From positions 1 through 20,492 of the forward strand of contig RCAB01000724.1 in the NCBI GenBank assembly GCA_003640385.1: 20,492 nucleotides of DNA. The letters run 5' to 3'. The first letter of the stretch is position 1. The number at the start of each line of letters is the position of its first letter. The translations under genes were made by a program, and so were the position numbers. This DNA comes from Setaria digitata. Its lineage: Eukaryota; Nematoda; Chromadorea; Rhabditida; Setariidae. Shown one piece after another: positions 20,228-20,492 of the stretch. The notes under the pieces were generated by a model that saw only the letters and a program-made list of their open reading frames with translations, searched no databases and had not been told where the DNA came from.

Positions 20228-20492
20228 GTATTTCATGCTAATTTTTCCATCCAGCAAGTACGGATAGCAGTAAGTGTTTAAGTCTGAATGATAAAAAAGA
20301 GTTGATAAATCAGGTGATAAGCTATGGACTGATGAATGTTTGGAATCATTTATGAAGATTTCAACGATTATCATTCATATATGCATGCTTTATTCCATTT
20401 ATCCCGGAGTGAAATTGCTGTATTTTTTTTTTTTTTCATTGAAAATTCAATAATTTAATTTCAAATTTCTGGAAAAAGTTTCAAAAAAAAAA

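Noticed and set aside
1..20492. CRISPR array, bacterial operon, prophage or transposase gene
   Set aside because: There are no regularly spaced identical repeats with unique spacers, no ribosome-binding-site/ORF pattern, and no transposase-like or polymerase-like frame on either strand.

Overview
The window is about 20.5 kb of very AT-rich, low-complexity eukaryotic DNA, roughly three quarters A+T by eye. Dozens of poly-A and poly-T runs of 10-26 bases punctuate it, along with many di-, tri- and tetranucleotide arrays. It has no bacterial gene organisation, operon, CRISPR array, recognisable tRNA or rRNA, or intact transposase gene. Splice-like sites with T-rich tracts ending in TTTCAG, GTAAG-type donors, and one short GC-richer exon fit an invertebrate animal. 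An AT-rich nematode of the filarial type is my best guess, but it rests on composition and style only. Other AT-rich invertebrates are not excluded.

Layout. Positions 1-7800 are AT-rich non-coding DNA with a (GT)n array at the left edge, decayed ATT-type triplet tracts, TA-rich stretches, and a 29-bp-stem palindrome beside an N and a 25-nt direct repeat (5339-5531). Positions 7857-8330 form a GC- and CpG-richer island with a C-rich tract, several short inverted repeats, an 80-codon open frame and a consensus donor at 8291/8292. Positions 8331-11560 are again AT-rich filler. Positions 11566-14025 hold a dense cluster of microsatellites: AGT, GGTT, TAG, TTC, GA, CAT, CCAA, AAC, TTA and decayed AAT. 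Positions 14026-17400 are poly-A/poly-T-rich filler with a 45-bp-period tandem repeat. Positions 17400-17800 are a second GC-richer island with a C15 run, ending at a joined acceptor/donor. Positions 17985-18370 are a diverged tandem duplication of about 206 bp. Positions 19560-20108 are more complex sequence with ATCGAT/ATTGAT-like motifs and a perfect 16-bp palindrome.

The only convincing gene piece is a coding exon at 20109-20227 on the + strand. It has a good acceptor, an ATG, 36 codons of GC-richer sequence and a donor. It looks like the N-terminus of a protein whose remaining exons lie to the right of the window; I do not recognise the family. The most economical reading is that the rest of the window is the 5' flank and/or a long first intron of this gene. 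A possible untranslated first exon would end at 8291, and two candidate recursive-splicing (zero-length exon) points lie at 17790/17791 and 19204/19205. That model is inference and needs RNA evidence.
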